From: Leishmania infantum JPCM5
Taxonomy: Eukaryota > Euglenozoa > Kinetoplastea > Trypanosomatida > Trypanosomatidae
DNA length: 64,000 bases
Assembly: GCF_000002875.2 (NCBI RefSeq)
Contig: NC_009390.2
Span: 166,417 to 230,416, forward strand
Reading direction: 5' to 3'
The notes under the pieces were generated by a model that saw only the letters and a program-made list of their open reading frames with translations, ran no database searches and was not told the origin of the DNA. Shown here piece by piece: positions 61,401 to 64,000 of the stretch (position 1 is the first letter of the stretch; each line of letters starts with the position of its first letter). The translations under genes were made by a program, and so were the position numbers.

Positions 61401-64000
61401 CGTTGCGACGCCAACGATCGCGGCCTTGCCGCCAGTGTTAAGGCTTTGGCTAGCCGGAAAGCGAGCCAGAGGCACTATCGGCGTGCGCTGCGTGGCGACG
61501 GCGAATCATCGCGCACCTTCCGACGCCCTTGCGAGGGTGCGCGGCATCACAATGCCACCAACGACAACTCTGACCGAGGCGACCCCGACGGTTCCTCCAG
61601 CAGGGACTGTCACGGTGACGCGGTGCCGCCGCTGCCGCCGCCGATAGCCTCTGCCGCTATTCTCGCAGCGCGACGTCGCGAGCTGCGCGCGAAGTCGCGC
61701 GTCACCTCCTCAGTGAACCACTTCGCCGTGTCGTGGCGCACGCGTCCAGCGACACGGCATCGGCAGGAGCTGCTGAGCCATGCCGGTCGAGCAAGCCTTG
61801 CCCGGCTGCCGAAACGCGATGCGGAGCGGAAGAGCGGGTCCGCGAAGGCGGCAGTTGTGGCCGCTGAGGCGGTGGCGGCGTCACGCCGTGCGTCTGGGTC
61901 GCAACTGTGGGCCGGCTCACGGCGGTCCGCGGTGAAGTCGCGTCAGAGCGGCACGGCACCGTTCCCGCCACGCCCGCTCACCCCCGGTCGGCTGGAGCAG
62001 TACGAGGCAGCCCTAAGACGCGATATTCGCGAGCTGGACGTCATTGTAGAGGAGCGACGGCGACGCGAGCTTTGGGCGGCGGCGAGCCCGGCGGCGGCGG
62101 CGGCGGCGGCGGCAGCAGCAGCGGTGGCAACGCCGTCACGCCAGCCATTGCGCGGCGCTGAGCAGCGCCGCGCAATGGCGACCCCCGCTCTCACTGCTGG
62201 GCCGCTGCCATCTCGCGTGGGTATCACCACCGTTGCCACTGCCTCGACGCCGGCCCCCACGAGAAGGTCAAGCGCAGGCAACACCCGTGCCGCACACCGT
62301 TGCCACGGCCCGATAGTCTCAGCGCGTCTCAGCCATCCCAACGACTACGGCAGCAGTAAGGCCAATGAGGTGGAGTCTGCGGCGGTGGATGGACGCGGCG
62401 GCAGGGACGACTCATCACCTGCGCCGCACACGCCACGTACGGCGACAGCAGCCGGAGTGCGTGGGCAGCCGCAGCAGCGGCCTAGTGCTAGCGCCTCCTA
62501 TACCTCCCACACCTCTAAGGCGGACAGCGTGTTGGCTGCAGTGCGGAGGCCGGGTGCGACGGATAGCGGCAACGACGACGCCGAGGCAGCCCCGCACCAC
62601 TCGAGCTCGACGCAGCTGCCAGGCGATGCAACATGCTTCGCCATGATGGCATTGCAGCGCAGATACGAGCAGTTACTCGAAGATCTCGTGGCACAGTCAG
62701 CACCGCAGCCCCCTGCAACGTCCGAGATCGACGAAGGTGGCAACGCCACGGATGATGAGGTGTTCATGAAGGCGCACTGGCGGCACAACTACAGCGCGCG
62801 TCGGCATCAGTATCCTCATCAGCACCTCAGCCGAGAGCAAGTCGAGGGAGAACGCAATCGCGGAGTTGCTTCCTCGTCCTCTACGCGAGGGAGGCGATCT
62901 GCGCCGGCACCGACGCAGGTCGATGCAACGATGGAGGCTGAGGTGGCGCGCTGTGCCGCGGCGCTGCGGGCCGAGTACTACCAACCACCGCAGCGCCAGC
63001 AAAACCAGCAGCAGGAGCCGTCGACGATCATGGAGCGGGCGTCTCTCCCTCATGCAACGCACGAAGCGGGTGCCGACACCGCCTCGGTGGCGCATGTGGC
63101 AGCCTCGTACGCGCAGGCGCTGCGACCGTCGTGCGCCGCCTGCCGTCCGCAACAGCTGAACGAGTACATGACCTTGGGGCTGCTCTCGATGATGCACAGG
63201 GGCGCCGACGAGTGTGTTGACACGGCTGCTGTTGCTGCGAGTGAGAACGCGGCCAATCTGCGGCAGGCTCACGCGCGGCCAGTCACGGCACCCACGCTCG
63301 TGCAGCGGCGTATACGCGAAGACCTCTACGCCGCCCCTCGGCGCTGTTCACGTCGCCGGATGACGCAGGCAGGCGGAAAGCAGAAGGCTGCCTGCTCCGA
63401 CGGCAACACTGCAGCAGCCCCGCCGATCACGTCAGTCTCGGCCTCGTGCGGTGCTGTTCTGTCGTCGATGCACGCGCAGAGCGCGGACGCGGCGGCGGCG
63501 GACCGCGACGTCGGCTTGTCGCCGCAAGCTGGAACGGCGCCCTTGCCCCCGGCGCAGCTAACGCACTTCTTCACGCCTACCCCAGTGGTCATCGACGGTG
63601 CCTTGCTCACAAGGCTGATGCGGCGGGAGCGCCATGCACGACGCGAGCGCGTTTCGAAGGAGCAGGAAGCAAGGCACACACTTCAGCGGCTCTACATTGT
63701 GGAGACCATACTGGTATTGCGTGCCATGGGTAAGGCGGCGGCGATGCAGGAGCAAGAGGCGCCAGCGGCACCGGCGCTGCCAACGAGTCAGACCCTAGGC
63801 GGCGCTGCGACGGCACCCGTCAACGACAGAGGCGGCAAGAGGAGCGGCAGTCGCAGTCCGCTGGCTGCAACACGAAGCAGCAGAGACGCGAGCGTCGAGG
63901 ACGACGGCGGTGCTGCTAGAGAGCCTGTGGTAGCAACCGTATCCGTGTCGCAGCAGCCGCGTGAAGAGGCCTCTGCGAGCGAAGAGGAACACGCTGCGGC
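58425..64000 (+). CDS. giant Ser/Arg/Ala-rich protein of unknown function (3' end beyond the window)
   Basis: ATG 58425 opens a frame that stays without a stop to base 64000, at least 1,858 residues; the C-terminus is missing. The start reads MEDDAAAETTSIDFSLAPSN. The protein is mostly disordered: Ser/Pro/Thr-rich N-terminal third, then Arg-rich clusters (KRPDLRRRRRRL, PRRHRHRREGRKQQKEQ), SR-like serine runs, poly-Ala at about 1,227-1,242, and short ordered islands such as SLDFVRAVQQLDSEDFQRS, SVNHFAVSWRTRP, GRLEQYEAALRRDIRELDVI, MALQRRYEQLLEDLVAQ and LQRLYIVETILVLRAMG. No recognised domain. GC3 and uninterrupted length support a real gene. A 17-bp inverted repeat lies inside it at 62144-62179. 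A nucleic-acid-binding or cytoskeletal scaffold role is a guess from the basic clusters. Confidence 0.82.
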   Translation, partial: MEDDAAAETTSIDFSLAPSNGSGDVAGGSPTESPPSDDNEIMRAGRGDVHHPMPAIQVPKPTRPQPPTSPAPFGDEAADGGAPLPVASPASAHVAKPITPFQAIRPAGLRRKGHLARPSLKRDASLDFVRAVQQLDSEDFQRSRSRSSDSEGLDDDSDHSGNGASAKRRCRQGAAGDAINEGERTTQAWAQSPSPTAPSRQLLVPPQQPTRASNVTATTTTLIATTADETINFEAEKNDDADDTMAAPVVAAVPASRTSAVEQAALPLPQEQHQRPGTALTPSTKARATAHESPPPLSSTTTGTAPSKDISGPKPQTPTSPPAQQPRNEQRRSSPSWSRHTSPGYTVSAATAATTTGAADIVGATLPTASPASPGRIALPDAGPQHHTPHLRLLSSSMQNEDDPMYCTVSEMTMANPVTPRGGVSLPLLGLSTGLQQARGASGGSLYLSPARPSLRPAAASRRVQSSDFSLDESNALLTLNTPREVVKSATAAPKESTYFRDAAFEDGAELASTSTPSQSMLGLHGKPLPSFVQPALVKRTADGRTTAGDGRLSQPAPPRQLQHPSAPPAIIAELKRHAEREKEDEKEHTLRPTSTPSPRETRVGGGGAHREHRSASSIFKSFPSKTICARSRSSVAAKSGVDKHGEGGGEGRDVKTSGRSTSSIQSTRSSSLASGLSRLYSMFKRLVSGAGHGSVDVKTQRPLQPSSSSSQQQRRTRQHEDNAATTTAVAASLQMSTLGNTVKTTDSSTNLRSADTLVGCKQRQPPPAVTPAAASATAVKPGRATPKREITSSWHGDSINFPTDEEEDRGRGDGVAGVAPLIPPAAAAPAVPVEGASGGAEESKGRRKRKDAKRPDLRRRRRRLHDAEAQDGASLSASAAGGDDRRSSGSGSAGDVDTSSSSTPLTSASGAEKPRRRCRERGRRSGPRRHRHRREGRKQQKEQANGVSKFLQDRPSSPTPPLKSQSSDRSASSDGRLDRSSRRLSQRGCRQRCDANDRGLAASVKALASRKASQRHYRRALRGDGESSRTFRRPCEGARHHNATNDNSDRGDPDGSSSRDCHGDAVPPLPPPIASAAILAARRRELRAKSRVTSSVNHFAVSWRTRPATRHRQELLSHAGRASLARLPKRDAERKSGSAKAAVVAAEAVAASRRASGSQLWAGSRRSAVKSRQSGTAPFPPRPLTPGRLEQYEAALRRDIRELDVIVEERRRRELWAAASPAAAAAAAAAAAVATPSRQPLRGAEQRRAMATPALTAGPLPSRVGITTVATASTPAPTRRSSAGNTRAAHRCHGPIVSARLSHPNDYGSSKANEVESAAVDGRGGRDDSSPAPHTPRTATAAGVRGQPQQRPSASASYTSHTSKADSVLAAVRRPGATDSGNDDAEAAPHHSSSTQLPGDATCFAMMALQRRYEQLLEDLVAQSAPQPPATSEIDEGGNATDDEVFMKAHWRHNYSARRHQYPHQHLSREQVEGERNRGVASSSSTRGRRSAPAPTQVDATMEAEVARCAAALRAEYYQPPQRQQNQQQEPSTIMERASLPHATHEAGADTASVAHVAASYAQALRPSCAACRPQQLNEYMTLGLLSMMHRGADECVDTAAVAASENAANLRQAHARPVTAPTLVQRRIREDLYAAPRRCSRRRMTQAGGKQKAACSDGNTAAAPPITSVSASCGAVLSSMHAQSADAAAADRDVGLSPQAGTAPLPPAQLTHFFTPTPVVIDGALLTRLMRRERHARRERVSKEQEARHTLQRLYIVETILVLRAMGKAAAMQEQEAPAAPALPTSQTLGGAATAPVNDRGGKRSGSRSPLAATRSSRDASVEDDGGAAREPVVATVSVSQQPREEASASEEEHAA
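62144..62179. repeat. 17-bp perfect inverted repeat with 2-nt centre within CDS
   Basis: The left arm GCCATTGCGCGGCGCTG and its exact reverse complement are separated only by AG. It encodes PLRGAEQRRAM and flanking residues, directly after a poly-Ala GCG tract. Confidence 0.95.

Noticed and set aside
1..64000. CRISPR arrays, tRNA, rRNA, bacterial operons or intact transposons
   Set aside because: None seen by eye. Tandem runs are simple microsatellites, and snoRNA clusters cannot be excluded without a covariance-model search.

Overview
The window is nuclear DNA of a trypanosomatid, almost certainly Leishmania or a very close relative. The evidence is high GC with strong GC3, about sixteen intron-less genes all on the + strand, and inter-CDS stretches of 0.6-2.6 kb filled with polypyrimidine tracts, CA/GT and CT microsatellites and C/G homopolymers. 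Polypyrimidine tracts followed by the first AG lie upstream of many ATGs, as expected for polycistronic transcription with spliced-leader trans-splicing. There is no sign of bacterial operon signals. From memory, the order CRK-like kinase, VAP, helicase, COG4, SURP protein, kinesin, ankyrin protein, LRR protein, mitochondrial nitroreductase fits Leishmania chromosome 5: counting genes from a kinase numbered 05.0550 (CRK2) lands on the nitroreductase numbered 05.0660. This is recall, not a search result.

Layout. 1-1739: non-coding. 1740-2762: MECR-like oxidoreductase. 3568-9861: giant Ala/Glu-rich protein with a recurring amphipathic helix. 10416-10823: LSm-fold protein. 12190-13185: CDK-family kinase. 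14526-15785: tail-anchored VAP/MSP protein. 15786-18417: a 2.6-kb gap with a possible decayed coding remnant and a weak retroposon trace. 18418-19650: conserved-looking protein of unknown function. 20774-23113: multi-pass membrane protein. 25637-28657: PRP28/DDX23-like DEAD-box helicase. 29323-32043: COG4 Golgi tether subunit. 32797-35739: U2SURP/SR140-like SURP protein. 36736-38295: ubiquitin-like-domain protein interrupted by a 100-N assembly gap (36819-36918). 39219-42896: KIF6-type kinesin-9. 43792-49536: giant ankyrin-repeat protein. 50986-53709: LRR protein. 53710-56303: 2.6-kb gap holding a probable SIDER2 retroposon. 56304-57275: mitochondrial-type nitroreductase. 58425-64000: Ser/Arg-rich giant protein running off the end.

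The genes look like a housekeeping polycistron without an operon-like theme. Three of them (LSm, PRP28-like helicase, U2SURP-like) touch pre-mRNA processing, and two (COG4, VAP) touch Golgi/ER membrane traffic. I found no CRISPR array, tRNA, rRNA, intact transposon or clearly foreign island. The least explained items are the recurring helix in the 2,097-residue protein, three long near-perfect inverted repeats inside coding sequence (9376-9405, 47517-47547, 62144-62179), the SIDER2-like block, and the decayed coding remnant near 16.45-16.82 kb.
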